A DNA stretch of 64,000 bases from Mycolicibacterium goodii (GTDB taxonomy: Bacteria; Actinomycetota; Actinomycetes; Mycobacteriales; Mycobacteriaceae): the NCBI RefSeq assembly GCF_001187505.1, contig NZ_CP012150.1, positions 992,001-1,056,000 on the forward strand. The letters are read 5' to 3'. The notes beneath the pieces are model-generated. The model was not told where the DNA came from and ran no database searches. It was given only the letters and a program-made list of their open reading frames with translations. This document shows positions 10,101 through 21,765 of this stretch, in pieces (positions within the stretch are counted from its first letter, which is position 1; each line of letters opens with the position of its first letter). Both the position numbers and the translations under genes were made by a program.

Positions 10101-10568
10101 GTGACCGGAACCAGGCGACCCGTCGACCGCGATCTGACCAGCGACCTGTTCGGCGTCGTCGGCCGGTTCCGCAGGCAACTGCGCCGCGCCACCGGCGGCG
10201 GGTTCGACACCGCCGGGCTGACCCAGTCACAGGGCGAGCTGCTGCGCCTCGTCGCCCGCAACCCCGGCATCTCGGTGCGGGAGTCGGCGACCGAACTGAG
10301 CCTGGTGCCCAACACCGCGTCGACACTGGTGTCACGCCTGGTCGCCGACGGTCTGCTGGTCAAGACCGTCGACGAGTCGGACCGGCGGGTCGCCCGCCTG
10401 CGCCTCACGCCGCAGGCACAGCGCATCGCCGATGAATCCCGCGCCGCCAGGCGGGCCGCGCTGTCTGCGGTCCTGGCGCAACTCGACGATTCCCAGATCG
10501 AGGATCTGGCAAAAGGTTTGGACGTGATGGCCGAGCTCACCCGGCTGTTGCGGGAAAGGGACTCATGA
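10101..10568 (+). CDS. MarR-family regulator of the ABC exporter operon
   Basis: 155 residues from the GTG at 10101, chosen because the -10 ends six bases upstream, as in leaderless mycobacterial messages; an ATG at 10071 would lie upstream of the operator. Winged-helix residues are clear: SQGELLRLVARNPGISVRESATELSLVPNTASTLVSRLVADGLL and the wing DESDRRVARLRLT. The stop overlaps the next start (ATGA), so regulator and transporter are one operon, the usual layout for drug-sensing MarR exporters. Confidence 0.85.
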   Translation: MTGTRRPVDRDLTSDLFGVVGRFRRQLRRATGGGFDTAGLTQSQGELLRLVARNPGISVRESATELSLVPNTASTLVSRLVADGLLVKTVDESDRRVARLRLTPQAQRIADESRAARRAALSAVLAQLDDSQIEDLAKGLDVMAELTRLLRERDS

Positions 10569-11425
10569 CCGATCACGCCCTGACCGATCAACCGCCCGCC
10601 ATCGACTGCGAAGGGTTGACCCACCGCTACGGGCAGTTCACCGCGGTCGAGGACCTGACGCTGCGGGTGCGCGCGGGCGAGACCCTCGGCCTGCTCGGGC
10701 CCAACGGCGCAGGCAAGACCACCGCGGTGCGTGTGCTCACCACGCTGACGCCGGTGCAGCAGGGCCGGGTACGGATCTTCGGGCTCGACACCCGCGACCA
10801 CACCATGGACATCCGGCACAACATCGGCTATGTGCCCCAGCAGCTCTCGATCGAGGCCGCGCTGACCGGCAGACAGAACGTCGAGTTGTTCGCGCGGCTG
10901 TACGACGTGCCGCGCGCACAGCGCGCGCAGCGGGTGGCGGCCGCGCTCGAATCGATGCAGCTGCTCGACGTCGCCGATACCGTCGCGGGCACCTACTCGG
11001 GCGGCATGGTGCGCCGGCTCGAGCTGGCACAGGCACTGGTGAACCGGCCGCTGCTGCTGATCCTCGACGAGCCGACCGTCGGCCTCGACCCCATTGCGCG
11101 CGACAGCGTGTGGACCCAGGTTCGCCACATGCAGGCCGAGTTCGGCATGACGGTGCTGCTCACCACGCACTACATGGGCGAGGCCGACGCGTTGTGCGAC
11201 CGCGTCGCACTCATGCACCACGGCCGGTTGCGGGCCGTCGGGTCCCCCGCCGAACTGAAGGCCACCGTCGCGACGGAGACCGACGCGTCACCGGACTCCG
11301 AGACCACCCTCGAAGACGTCTTCCGGCACTACGCCGGGTCCGACCTCGAGGGCGGCGCCGATCCGCGCCGGTCCGGTCTGCGTGAGGTCCGCGCCACCAG
11401 AAGGACGGTGCGCCGTGTCAGTTGA
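10565..11425 (+). CDS. ABC exporter ATP-binding protein (DrrA-like)
   Basis: 286 residues. Walker A GPNGAGKTT (about residue 45), signature YSGGMVRRLELAQAL, Walker B LLLILDEPT and switch His in TTHYMGEADAL. The C-terminal extension after residue 245 fits DrrA/CcmA-type antibiotic or lipid exporters. It overlaps the MarR gene by four bases and the permease by eleven. A drug or lipid export role is inferred from family and regulator; the substrate cannot be read from sequence. Confidence 0.88.
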   Translation: MTDHALTDQPPAIDCEGLTHRYGQFTAVEDLTLRVRAGETLGLLGPNGAGKTTAVRVLTTLTPVQQGRVRIFGLDTRDHTMDIRHNIGYVPQQLSIEAALTGRQNVELFARLYDVPRAQRAQRVAAALESMQLLDVADTVAGTYSGGMVRRLELAQALVNRPLLLILDEPTVGLDPIARDSVWTQVRHMQAEFGMTVLLTTHYMGEADALCDRVALMHHGRLRAVGSPAELKATVATETDASPDSETTLEDVFRHYAGSDLEGGADPRRSGLREVRATRRTVRRVS

Positions 11426-12218
11426 GCTGGTACTCGCGCCGCGCGGACTGCGCCGGGTGCGCGCGGTCGCGCTGCGGATGGGCGCGTTCGCGCTCGTCGA
11501 ACTGCAGAAGCTGCGCCACGACCGCACGGAGTTGTTCACCCGGATGGTCCAGCCCGCGCTGTGGCTGCTGATCTTCGGGCAGACGTTCAGCCGGCTGCAT
11601 GTCGTCGATACCGGCGGCGTTCCGTATCTGGCGTTCCTCGCGCCCGGCATCATCGCGCAGTCGGCCCTGTTCATCTCGATCTTCTACGGCATCCAGATCA
11701 TCTGGGACCGGGACGCGGGCATCCTCGCCAAGCTGATGGTCACCCCGGCACCCGCGTCGGCGCTGGTCAGCGGCAAGGCGTTCGCGGCGGGCGTCCGGTC
11801 GGTGGTGCAGGTCATCGGTGTGGTCGCGCTGGCGTACCTGATGGGCATCGCACTGACCCTCAATCCGTTGCGCATCCTCGCCGCCATGGGCGTGGTGGTG
11901 CTCGGCGCGGCGTTCTTCGCGTGCCTGTCGATGACGCTGGCCGGCCTGGTGCGCAAACGGGACCGGCTCATGGGTATCGGGCAGGCCATCACGATGCCGC
12001 TGTTCTTCGCCTCGAACGCGCTGTACCCGGTGGACATCATGCCGACGTGGCTGCGCTGGTTGTCGGCGGTGAACCCGTTGAGCTACGAGGTCAACGCCCT
12101 GCGCGGGCTGTTGATCGGCACTCCCACGAATTGGGCACTGGACATCACCGTGTTGGTGGTCGCTGCGGTGCTCGGTGTCGTCGTCGCATCCGCACTGCTG
12201 CGTCGTCTGGTCCGATAA
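11415..12218 (+). CDS. ABC-2 type exporter permease (DrrB-like)
   Basis: 267 residues from the GTG at 11415, inside the end of the ATPase gene. Six hydrophobic segments and the ABC2_membrane pattern (FTRMVQPALWLLIFGQTFSRL, FASNALYPVDIMPTWLRWLSAVNPLSYEVNALRGLL) match DrrB-type permeases. It pairs with the ATPase as a half-exporter set. The next gene starts 58 bases on, behind its own operator and promoter. Confidence 0.88.
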   Translation: MSVELVLAPRGLRRVRAVALRMGAFALVELQKLRHDRTELFTRMVQPALWLLIFGQTFSRLHVVDTGGVPYLAFLAPGIIAQSALFISIFYGIQIIWDRDAGILAKLMVTPAPASALVSGKAFAAGVRSVVQVIGVVALAYLMGIALTLNPLRILAAMGVVVLGAAFFACLSMTLAGLVRKRDRLMGIGQAITMPLFFASNALYPVDIMPTWLRWLSAVNPLSYEVNALRGLLIGTPTNWALDITVLVVAAVLGVVVASALLRRLVR

Positions 12219-12224
12219 CCGACC

Positions 12225-12246
12225 AACCAACCGGGTGGTTTAGTGT
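12225..12246 (+). promoter_or_regulatory. Palindromic operator and promoter of the acyl-CoA dehydrogenase pair
   Basis: AACCAACC-GGGTGGTT (12225-12240), a 16-bp dyad with one mismatched pair, is followed at once by a -10 TAGTGT (12241-12246). A start near 12253 gives a short leader with GGGAG before the ATG at 12277. The dyad looks like a TetR-type site; no regulator gene adjoins, so the binding protein is unknown. Confidence 0.6.
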
Positions 12247-12276
12247 GAAACCAGATCACCGAGTAGGGAGACAGTC

Positions 12277-13434
<1,158 letters not shown>

Positions 13435-13442
13435 GTTGAGCC

Positions 13443-14552
13443 ATGGACTTTCAGTTGACCGAAGAGCAGACCCTGCTCGCCGACACCACCCGTGACCTGC
13501 TCTCCAGCTATGACACCGAGACCCGCAACAAGGTGATCGGGGCCGACCCCGGCTACCAGCCCGAGGTTTGGCATCAGCTCGCCGAGATCGGCATCCTCGG
13601 ACTGGGATTCGACGAGGATTCCGGCGGTCAGCTCGAGATCATGGTGGTGCTCCACGAGATCGGTCGCAGGCTGGCGCCGGAACCGGTGCTGCACGGGGCG
13701 CTGGCGCCGGGCGCGATCATTGCCGAGCGCGGCACCGACGCGCAGCGCGCGCTGCTCGACGAGGTGGCCGCGGGGCAGCGGATCCTCGCGTTCGCACACT
13801 TCGAACCCGGCGTGCGTGACGCCGCGGCCACCCCGACCGTGACGGCGACGCGCGACGGGGATGCCTGGACGCTCAACGGCATCAAGAACCCGGTGCTGGC
13901 CGGCGACGCCGCCAACACGCTGGTGGTCAGCGCCGCACTGCCCGACGGTGGGGTGGGTCTGTTCCTGGTCGAGGCCGACGCGGCCGGCGTGTCGGTCAGG
14001 CCGTTCCGCACGTTCGACGGGGCACGGGGCGCGCAGATCGAGTTCAGCGCCGCCGCGGCCGAACCGCTCGGTGACGCCACCGACGCCTCGGAGACCATCT
14101 CGCGCGCACTGGTGCGCATCTCGGCGGGCCTGGCCGCCGAGGCGCTCGGCGCGATGGAGGAGGCACTGCGGCTCACCACGGACTATCTCAAGTCCCGCAA
14201 GCAGTTCGGCGTCACGTTGAGCAAGTTCCAGACCCTCACCCAGCGCGCGGCCGATATGTACGTGTCACTCGAGCTGGCACGCAGCATGGCGATGTACGCG
14301 TCGATGTCGATCGCCGACGGCGAGTTCGACCCGGTGAAGGCCGCGCGGGCCAAGCTGCAGATCGGCCGCTCCGGCAGGCACATCGCGCAGGAGTCGATCC
14401 AGATGCACGGCGGTATCGGTATCACCGCCGAGTACCCGGTCGGCCACTACGCGGCGCGCCTCACCGCGATCGAGCACACCCTCGGATCGTCGCAGGATCA
14501 GCTGCACACCCTGGCCCGTCAGCTCGACACCTACCAGATCGTCACGCTCTAG
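13443..14552 (+). CDS. Acyl-CoA dehydrogenase (FadE-type), second of pair
   Basis: 369 residues. N-terminal FadE domain (MDFQLTEEQTLLADTTRDLL), then C-terminal YLKSRKQFGVTLSKFQTLTQRAADMYV and ESIQMHGGIGITAEYPVGHY, the usual FAD-contact and active-site stretch of this family. It is less conserved in the middle than its partner at 12277, which fits an alpha2beta2 FadE complex with one catalytic and one supporting chain. It ends at a bidirectional terminator shared with the convergent mak gene. Confidence 0.85.
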   Translation: MDFQLTEEQTLLADTTRDLLSSYDTETRNKVIGADPGYQPEVWHQLAEIGILGLGFDEDSGGQLEIMVVLHEIGRRLAPEPVLHGALAPGAIIAERGTDAQRALLDEVAAGQRILAFAHFEPGVRDAAATPTVTATRDGDAWTLNGIKNPVLAGDAANTLVVSAALPDGGVGLFLVEADAAGVSVRPFRTFDGARGAQIEFSAAAAEPLGDATDASETISRALVRISAGLAAEALGAMEEALRLTTDYLKSRKQFGVTLSKFQTLTQRAADMYVSLELARSMAMYASMSIADGEFDPVKAARAKLQIGRSGRHIAQESIQMHGGIGITAEYPVGHYAARLTAIEHTLGSSQDQLHTLARQLDTYQIVTL

Positions 14553-14560
14553 TTCCTTAT

Positions 14561-14622
14561 GCCGAGCAGACGCAAAACTGTCGTTTTTCCAATGAAATTG
14601 GGCAGTTTTGTGTCTGCTCGGC
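14561..14622. terminator. Bidirectional hairpin terminator between fadE pair and mak
   Basis: A 20-bp stem (14561-14580 with 14603-14622) with a single mismatch position and a 22-nt loop lies between two convergent genes. Near the loop it has A-rich and T-rich sides (CAAAACTG / CAGTTTTG). The GAGCAGACGCAAAA-type sequence is one I recall as recurring in mycobacterial intergenic hairpins, so it may also be a dispersed repeat. Confidence 0.75.
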
Positions 14623-14641
14623 GGACTACTGCTCGGCGGAC

Positions 14642-15963
14642 TTACTCCAGCAGGCGCGCGATCGACCCGAGCGGGATCGGCAGCCAACTCGGGCGGTGCC
14701 GCGCCTCGTAGGCAGCCTCGTACACCACCTTGTCCAGTTCGTAGGCCGCCAACAGGTCGGGGTTGCCGCGTGGATCGGTACCCGCCTCGGCGGCGTACCC
14801 GTCGCAGAACGACGCGCAGTTGCGGGTCACCCATTCCCGGGCCCGCGCCGCGAGTTGGCGTGCGCGGTCGTCGTCGTCACCGGCCTGATCGACCAGACGC
14901 TGATGTGCCGCGTACTCGAACGACCGCAGGATGCCCGCGACATCACGCACGGGCGTGTCCGGGCGCCGACGCTCGTCGAGCGGCTGGCCGGGTTCGCCCT
15001 CGAAGTCGATCAGCAGCCAGCCTCTCGGTGTGCGCAACACCTGCCCCAGGTGCAGATCGCCGTGCACGCGTTGCACGGTCATCGTGGCACCCTCGAGCTT
15101 GTGATAGCGCTCCTCGACCTGCCGAACATGTTCGCGCAGTTGAGGAACCACGTCCACGGCGGCTTCCAGGCGCTGCGCCATGACGTCCGCGGGGAACGGC
15201 GCCTCCTCGGTACCCAGTTCTGCCGCCAGGCATGCGTGCACCGACGCGACGGCCTCACCGAGGCGGTAGGCCTCACCGGCGAAGTCGCCGCCCACCTCCT
15301 CGGCGTACAGGTCGCCCTCGGCGAACAGGTCCCGGGTACTCGTGGTGGCCATGTCCCAGCCTTCGGCGGAGTTCGCGGCGAACTCGGTGACCATGCCCAA
15401 AGCGTAAGGCTCACCGTCCCATTCGGCTTCGAACGAGCCGAGGAGCTTGGCGACGTGCGGGTTACCGGCGCGGGCCAGCACCCGGTTGAGTTCGATGTCC
15501 GGGTTCACCCCCGGCGTGATGCGCCGGAAGAGTTTGAAGATGGCGTCCTCGCCGAAGACCACACTGGTGTTGCTCTGTTCGACGCCGAAGACCCGCGGCG
15601 GCGCGTCGAGCGGCAGTTCGACGTCGGGTTCGCGGACGAACCGCACGCTGTCGACGGTCGCCGATTCGTCGATGAGCCCCAACAGGTATCGCGCGGCCTC
15701 GGGGTCGTAGAGCGCGTCGTAGGCGGTCGGCCCGCCTGCGACACCGATCGTGGCGACCGCGCTGTACTCGTCGATCGACCCGCTCGCGGTCGCGACGACC
15801 ACCTGATAACGCTCGTCGGGACCCTCTGCGTAATGCGCCTGCAGCAGCACGATTTCGAGCCCGTCACGCAACGGGACCACCATGGCCGGTGTGGCCGAGA
15901 CCAATTCACGGTTACGTCCGGCGTACCAACGCTGCTGGGACAGCCAGTCCTTGAAATCGACAC

Positions 15964-15967
<4 letters not shown>
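14642..15967 (-). CDS. mak: Maltokinase Mak
   Basis: 441 residues. It phosphorylates maltose to maltose-1-phosphate with ATP, the donor for GlgE alpha-glucan synthesis. Length and the C-lobe motifs [11 protein letters not shown] (catalytic loop, about residue 300) and LLIDFEGEP (metal-binding Asp) match mycobacterial Mak; the N-lobe has [22 protein letters not shown] with the Lys expected for ATP. Its ATG overlaps the treS stop by four bases (ATGA), so TreS, which makes maltose from trehalose, and Mak are co-translated; in the family they form a complex. Confidence 0.95.
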
Positions 15968-17742
<1,775 letters not shown>

Positions 17743-17847
17743 CGGTCTCAACGTACCCACTTCCCGGGCCCGGGACACCCGGTGACCGAAATGAGTCGGC
17801 AGCAACGCGATTCACGGGCGCCCGCGGCTTTGCCGGGAAACTGACGG

Positions 17848-17876
17848 TTGAACAAGGGGCGATGCCGGGTTAGGTT
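17848..17876 (+). promoter_or_regulatory. SigA-type promoter for the HTH protein
   Basis: TTGAAC (17848-17853) and TAGGTT (17871-17876) with a 17-nt spacer, one of the best promoter matches in the window. The start near 17883 leaves a leader of about 60 nt before the GTG at 17943. Confidence 0.65.
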
Positions 17877-17942
17877 TTCCCCGATCTGATCTTGTCGCTG
17901 GGCCTGAGTCCGGCGATCCGCACGCTTCGACGAGGGATATCT

Positions 17943-18401
17943 GTGGCTGAGTCCGCACCGAATGATGGTGAAGCACCGGTAATCGTTGGTCTGTCCGATG
18001 CGGCGATGCACATGTACACCGCCGCGATCGACGCGCTTCCGCCGGTCGGCGACGCGGAGTTCGGCGAACGCGCCGCGGTGGTGCTGAGCGGTCTGCGCAA
18101 GCTGCAGGCGTCGCTGGCCGAGGCCGCCAGGCGCAGCCGGGCGACCCCGTCGGTGATCGTCGCGCTCAGCGGTGTCCGCACCCGCTACGACGAACTGATG
18201 ACCACGGCGGCCGAGGGCCCCGGTGCGACGCTGGGTCAGCGGCTCTACGTCGCGCGCCTGCGCGCGAAACTCAGCACGGCAGAAGCCGCGAACGGCATCG
18301 GTGTGCGCCAGGACCTCATCGAGGCCGTCGAGGCCGAGGAGCCGGCCACCGAGGCCGAGACCGCGCAGATCAAGGATCTGATCGCCGCGCTCGGCGGTTG
18401 A
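17943..18401 (+). CDS. Conserved mycobacterial protein with C-terminal HTH-like domain
   Basis: 152 residues from the GTG at 17943; a longer frame begins at 17892. The N-terminal 90 residues are helical (LSGLRKLQASLAEAARRSR). The last 50 residues (LGQRLYVARLRAKLSTAEAANGIGVRQDLIEAVEAEE) have the size and helix pattern of an XRE-type helix-turn-helix, so a DNA-binding role is plausible but not shown. It diverges from treS and has its own strong promoter. No function is known to me. Confidence 0.7.
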   Translation: MAESAPNDGEAPVIVGLSDAAMHMYTAAIDALPPVGDAEFGERAAVVLSGLRKLQASLAEAARRSRATPSVIVALSGVRTRYDELMTTAAEGPGATLGQRLYVARLRAKLSTAEAANGIGVRQDLIEAVEAEEPATEAETAQIKDLIAALGG

Positions 18402-18462
18402 TCGCGTCACCGCCCGACCGAGTGGCCCCACCGCGCCGCGAGTCGGTCGGTAAGGTTCCCGC

Positions 18463-19263
18463 GTGGTAGTTCGCGATCATGGAGATCCCGGGGACGCCCC
18501 CTCCGTTCCCCCGCCGCTGGCGCCGGTGCCCGACGTGGTCCGGCCGTCCGCCGCCGAAGAGGCCCGCACGATCGCCGCGTCGACGAACGTCGGCACGCTG
18601 GCGACGCTGACCGCCGACGGTGATCCGTGGGCGTCGTTCGTCACCTACGGACTGCTCGACGGCGCGCCGGTGCTCTGCGTGTCGAACATGGCCGAGCACG
18701 GCCGCAACCTCGCGCACGATCCGCGCGCCAGCATCGCGATCGTCGCGCCCGGCACCGAATCCGATCCGCTGGCCAGTGCCCGCGTCACACTGGCCGGGGT
18801 CGCCGAACGCCCCGGCGGCGCCGAACTCGCGGCGGCCCGCGCCGCGCACCTGTCCGCCGTTGCTGCCGCCTAGTACTACATCGACTACAGCGACTTCTCG
18901 GTGTGGGTGCTGCGCGTGCAGCGGGTGCGCTGGGTGGGCGGCTACGGACGGATGGATTCGGCGACGGGTGCGGCGTATGTCGCGGCCGAACCGGACCCGG
19001 TGCAGCCGCGGGCCGCCGGGGCCATCGCCCATCTGAACGCCGACCACGCCGACGCACTTGTCGCGATGGCCCGCACCCTGGGCGGCTACCCCGACACCAC
19101 CGAGGCCGTGTGCACCGGCGCCGACCGCTACGGCCTCGATCTGCGGGTGTCCACCGACCGCGGCGTGGCCTACACCCGGGTGGGCTACCGCGCCCCGATC
19201 CGCTCGTACGACGAATTACGCGCGGCGACAGTCGAATTGGCCACCAGAGCCACACAAACCTGA
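18463..19263 (+). pseudogene. PPOX/HugZ-like heme-utilisation protein with DUF2470, broken by an in-frame amber codon
   Basis: One reading frame of 267 codons is cut by TAG at 18871-18873. Before it lie 136 residues of a split-barrel FMN/heme-binding domain (ASTNVGTLATLTADGDPWASFVTYGLLDGAPVLCVSNMAEH). After it the same frame goes straight on with YYIDYSDFSVWVLRVQ and then a DUF2470-like domain (AIAHLNADHADALVAMARTLGGY) to a stop at 19261. Relatives read through this point without a break. A single base change (for example AAG or CAG to TAG) explains it. A GTG at 18901 could restart the C-terminal half. Sequencing error is possible. Confidence 0.8.
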
Positions 19264-19319
19264 GTGCCTGCCCGATATCGGCAGGGCCTGCGCGGTGCCG
19301 GTGCAATACGATCGCGGGT

Positions 19320-19898
19320 ATGCCTGCTGCGATCGAGCGCCCGGAGACCTGGCAAGCCGCCTTCGACCTGATCCGCACCCGGGGCCACGAGCACCGTGCG
19401 GAGCCGTTCCGGCTCGCCAGCGGACAGCTCAGCCACGATTACATCGACGGCAAGTACGCCATCGACACCGGTGAGCGCATGAGGATCGTCAGCCAGGCGG
19501 TCGCCGACCTGGCCAAGGCCATGGGCATCGAGTACGACGCCGTCGGCGGCCTGACGATGGGCGCCGACCCGCTGGCCCACGGTGTCGCGATGGTCACCGG
19601 CAAGGCCTGGTTCTCGGTGCGCAAGGAACAGAAGTCCCGCGGCCGTGAGCAGTGGATCGAGGGCACCCGGCTGCAACCGGGCACCCGGGTCCTGCTGGTC
19701 GACGACGTCATCAGCACCGGCGGCTCCACCGAGATCGCCTACGAGCGGGTCACCGCGGCAGGCGCCGTCGTCAGCGGCGTCATCCCGATGGTGGATCGCG
19801 GCGACATCGCCGCGGGCCGGTTCGCGCGGCGCAACGTGCCGTTCGCCGCGCTGGTCAGCTACCGCGATTTGGGCATCGAACCGGTCAAGGACGTCTAA
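19320..19898 (+). CDS. pyrE: Orotate phosphoribosyltransferase
   Basis: 192 residues. The PRPP-binding loop VLLVDDVISTGGST (about residues 119-132) and the preceding VGGLTMGADPLAHGVAM, with RKEQKSRGREQWIEG, are PyrE-like; it would couple orotate and PRPP in pyrimidine synthesis or salvage. ATG at 19320 chosen by homology to family length. It is slightly long for mycobacterial PyrE, so a paralogous phosphoribosyltransferase cannot be excluded. The stop overlaps the convergent ABC gene by four bases. Confidence 0.82.
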   Translation: MPAAIERPETWQAAFDLIRTRGHEHRAEPFRLASGQLSHDYIDGKYAIDTGERMRIVSQAVADLAKAMGIEYDAVGGLTMGADPLAHGVAMVTGKAWFSVRKEQKSRGREQWIEGTRLQPGTRVLLVDDVISTGGSTEIAYERVTAAGAVVSGVIPMVDRGDIAAGRFARRNVPFAALVSYRDLGIEPVKDV

Positions 19899-20959
19899 GG
19901 GCCGGAGATCACCAGGACCGGAGCCGGCTCGATGCCGACACTCACGGCCTGGCCCGCTTCGAAGGCACGCGCCTGCGAGCTGGGCAGCTGCGCGTGGATG
20001 ACCGGCCCGCCGGGCAGGTTCACGTACACCCGCGAGATCGGGCCGAGGAACGCCACCGACGCCACTGCCGCGGTGCCGTTCGGATCATCCTGCACCACAA
20101 CGGATTCCGGACGCACCATCGCCGTGCCCGCACCCGCGCTGATGGAACCGGCCAGGGTCGGGACCGCGGTGCCGAGCACCCGGGCCTTCCCGTCGGACAC
20201 CTCGGCGGGAATCTTGTTGTGCAGCCCGACGAACTCCGCGACGAACGGGGTCGCCGGGTTGGCGTACAACTCGGCGGGCGCCGCGAGCTGCTCGAGCCTG
20301 CCCTGGCTCATCACGCCCACCCGGTCGGCGACGGCGAGGGCCTCCTCCTGGTCGTGGGTGACGAACAACGTCGTCGTCCCCACCTCGAGCTGGACGCGTC
20401 GGATCTCGTCGCGCAACTGGGCGCGGACCTTGGCGTCGAGCGCCGACAACGGCTCGTCGAGCAACAGCACCCTCGGTGCGATCGCGAGCGCGCGGGCCAG
20501 CGCGACACGCTGCTGCTGACCGCCGGAAAGCTCGTTGGCGTACTTGTGCTTGTGGGCACCCAGCCCCACCAGGTCGAGCATGTCCGAAGCGGTGGAAAGC
20601 CTGTCCCGCTTGGCCTTTCCGCGCATCTTCAGGCCGAATGCGACGTTGTCGAGCACGGTCAGATGCGGGAACAGGCTGTAGGCCTGGAACACCATGCCCA
20701 TGTCGCGCTTGTTGGCCGGAACCGAGCTCACGTCGCGCCCGTCGACCAGCACGGTGCCCGACGTCGCCTCGTCGAGCCCGGCCAGGATGCGCAGCGCCGT
20801 GGTCTTGCCGCACCCGGACGGCCCGAGCAGCGCCACCAGTTCACCGGGTTCGATGCGCAGGCTCAGTCCGTCCAGCGCCTTGACGTTGCCGTAGCTGCGC
20901 GTGAGGTCGACCAGTTCGACCGCCACCCCACTGGCGGCACCGCTCCCCGGAGCACTCAC
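19895..20959 (-). CDS. ABC importer ATPase (PotA/FbpC-like)
   Basis: 354 residues. Walker A GPSGCGKTT (about 49), signature LSGGQQQRVALARAL, Walker B VLLLDEPLSALD, switch THDQEEAL, then a C-terminal TOBE domain (about 275-350, MVRPESVVV). This is the importer-type ATPase with regulatory domain used for spermidine/putrescine, ferric iron and 2-aminoethylphosphonate systems. It is the last gene of a solute-binding, permease, permease, ATPase operon and overlaps the preceding permease by four bases. Confidence 0.88.
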   Translation of the reverse strand: MSAPGSGAASGVAVELVDLTRSYGNVKALDGLSLRIEPGELVALLGPSGCGKTTALRILAGLDEATSGTVLVDGRDVSSVPANKRDMGMVFQAYSLFPHLTVLDNVAFGLKMRGKAKRDRLSTASDMLDLVGLGAHKHKYANELSGGQQQRVALARALAIAPRVLLLDEPLSALDAKVRAQLRDEIRRVQLEVGTTTLFVTHDQEEALAVADRVGVMSQGRLEQLAAPAELYANPATPFVAEFVGLHNKIPAEVSDGKARVLGTAVPTLAGSISAGAGTAMVRPESVVVQDDPNGTAAVASVAFLGPISRVYVNLPGGPVIHAQLPSSQARAFEAGQAVSVGIEPAPVLVISGP

Positions 20960-21765
20960 CCCTGATCTCCTAACGTCCGACGTGCGCGGCGTCCACGGGT
21001 GAGCACCGCAAGCGCCAACAACAACACGAAGCCGAGCAGCAGCACCGCCAGCGACGCCGCCACCGAGGTGGGGCCGTCGCTCTTGCCGATCAGCACGATC
21101 TGCACCTGCAGGGTCTGGAAGCCGCTCAGCGACGCGATGGTGTACTCACCGAGCACCACCGCGATCGAGATGAAGGCGGCCGAGAGGATTCCGGACCAGA
21201 TGTTGGGGACGATGACGCGCGTGATCGTGGTGAACCAGCCCGCCCCCAGCGAGCGCGCGGCCTCCGACACCGTCTGCAGATCGATCGCGGCCAGCGCCGC
21301 GTCGAGGGCGCGGTACGCGAACGGCAGCACCAGCACGACGTAGACGAACGTCAACGTCAGTGCCGATTCGCCGAGGAAATAGGTGACCCACAGGTACACG
21401 TTGCGCAGGCCGACGACGATCACCAGGGCCGGGATCGTCAGCGGCAGCAGGCACAGGAACTCCACGATCCGGCGGGCCCACCTGGCCCGCAACCGTACCC
21501 AGATCATCGTGGGCACCAACAGCACCAGCATCGCGACGACGGTGAACACCGCGAGCAGCAGCGAGATCACGATGGCCCGGTACAGGTCCTCGTCGGCCAC
21601 CAGGTTGCCCCACGCGGCCAGGGTGCGCCCACCCGAGATCAGGTCACGGGTGGAGAAGTCGGCCATCGCGTAGAGCGGGAACAGGAAGAACAACCCGAAC
21701 ACCACCCACAACGCCACCCGCACCACGCGTTTGGGTGTCGAGGTCGAACCGGTCGCGCTCGTCAT
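20956..21765 (-). CDS. ABC importer permease (PotC-like)
   Basis: 269 residues from the ATG at 21765, chosen because it forms an ATGA overlap with the upstream permease stop; an ATG three codons earlier is also in frame. Six hydrophobic segments and the EAA loop ALDAALAAIDLQTVSEAARSLGAGWFTTITRVIVPNI identify a binding-protein-dependent permease of the PotC/FbpB type. It pairs with the permease at 21762. Confidence 0.86.
   Translation of the reverse strand: MTSATGSTSTPKRVVRVALWVVFGLFFLFPLYAMADFSTRDLISGGRTLAAWGNLVADEDLYRAIVISLLLAVFTVVAMLVLLVPTMIWVRLRARWARRIVEFLCLLPLTIPALVIVVGLRNVYLWVTYFLGESALTLTFVYVVLVLPFAYRALDAALAAIDLQTVSEAARSLGAGWFTTITRVIVPNIWSGILSAAFISIAVVLGEYTIASLSGFQTLQVQIVLIGKSDGPTSVAASLAVLLLGFVLLLALAVLTRGRRARRTLGDQG

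Noticed and set aside
14561..14622. Insertion-sequence end or transposon remnant
   Set aside because: The inverted repeat sits exactly between convergent gene ends and has no transposase or target duplication; terminator is the simpler reading.
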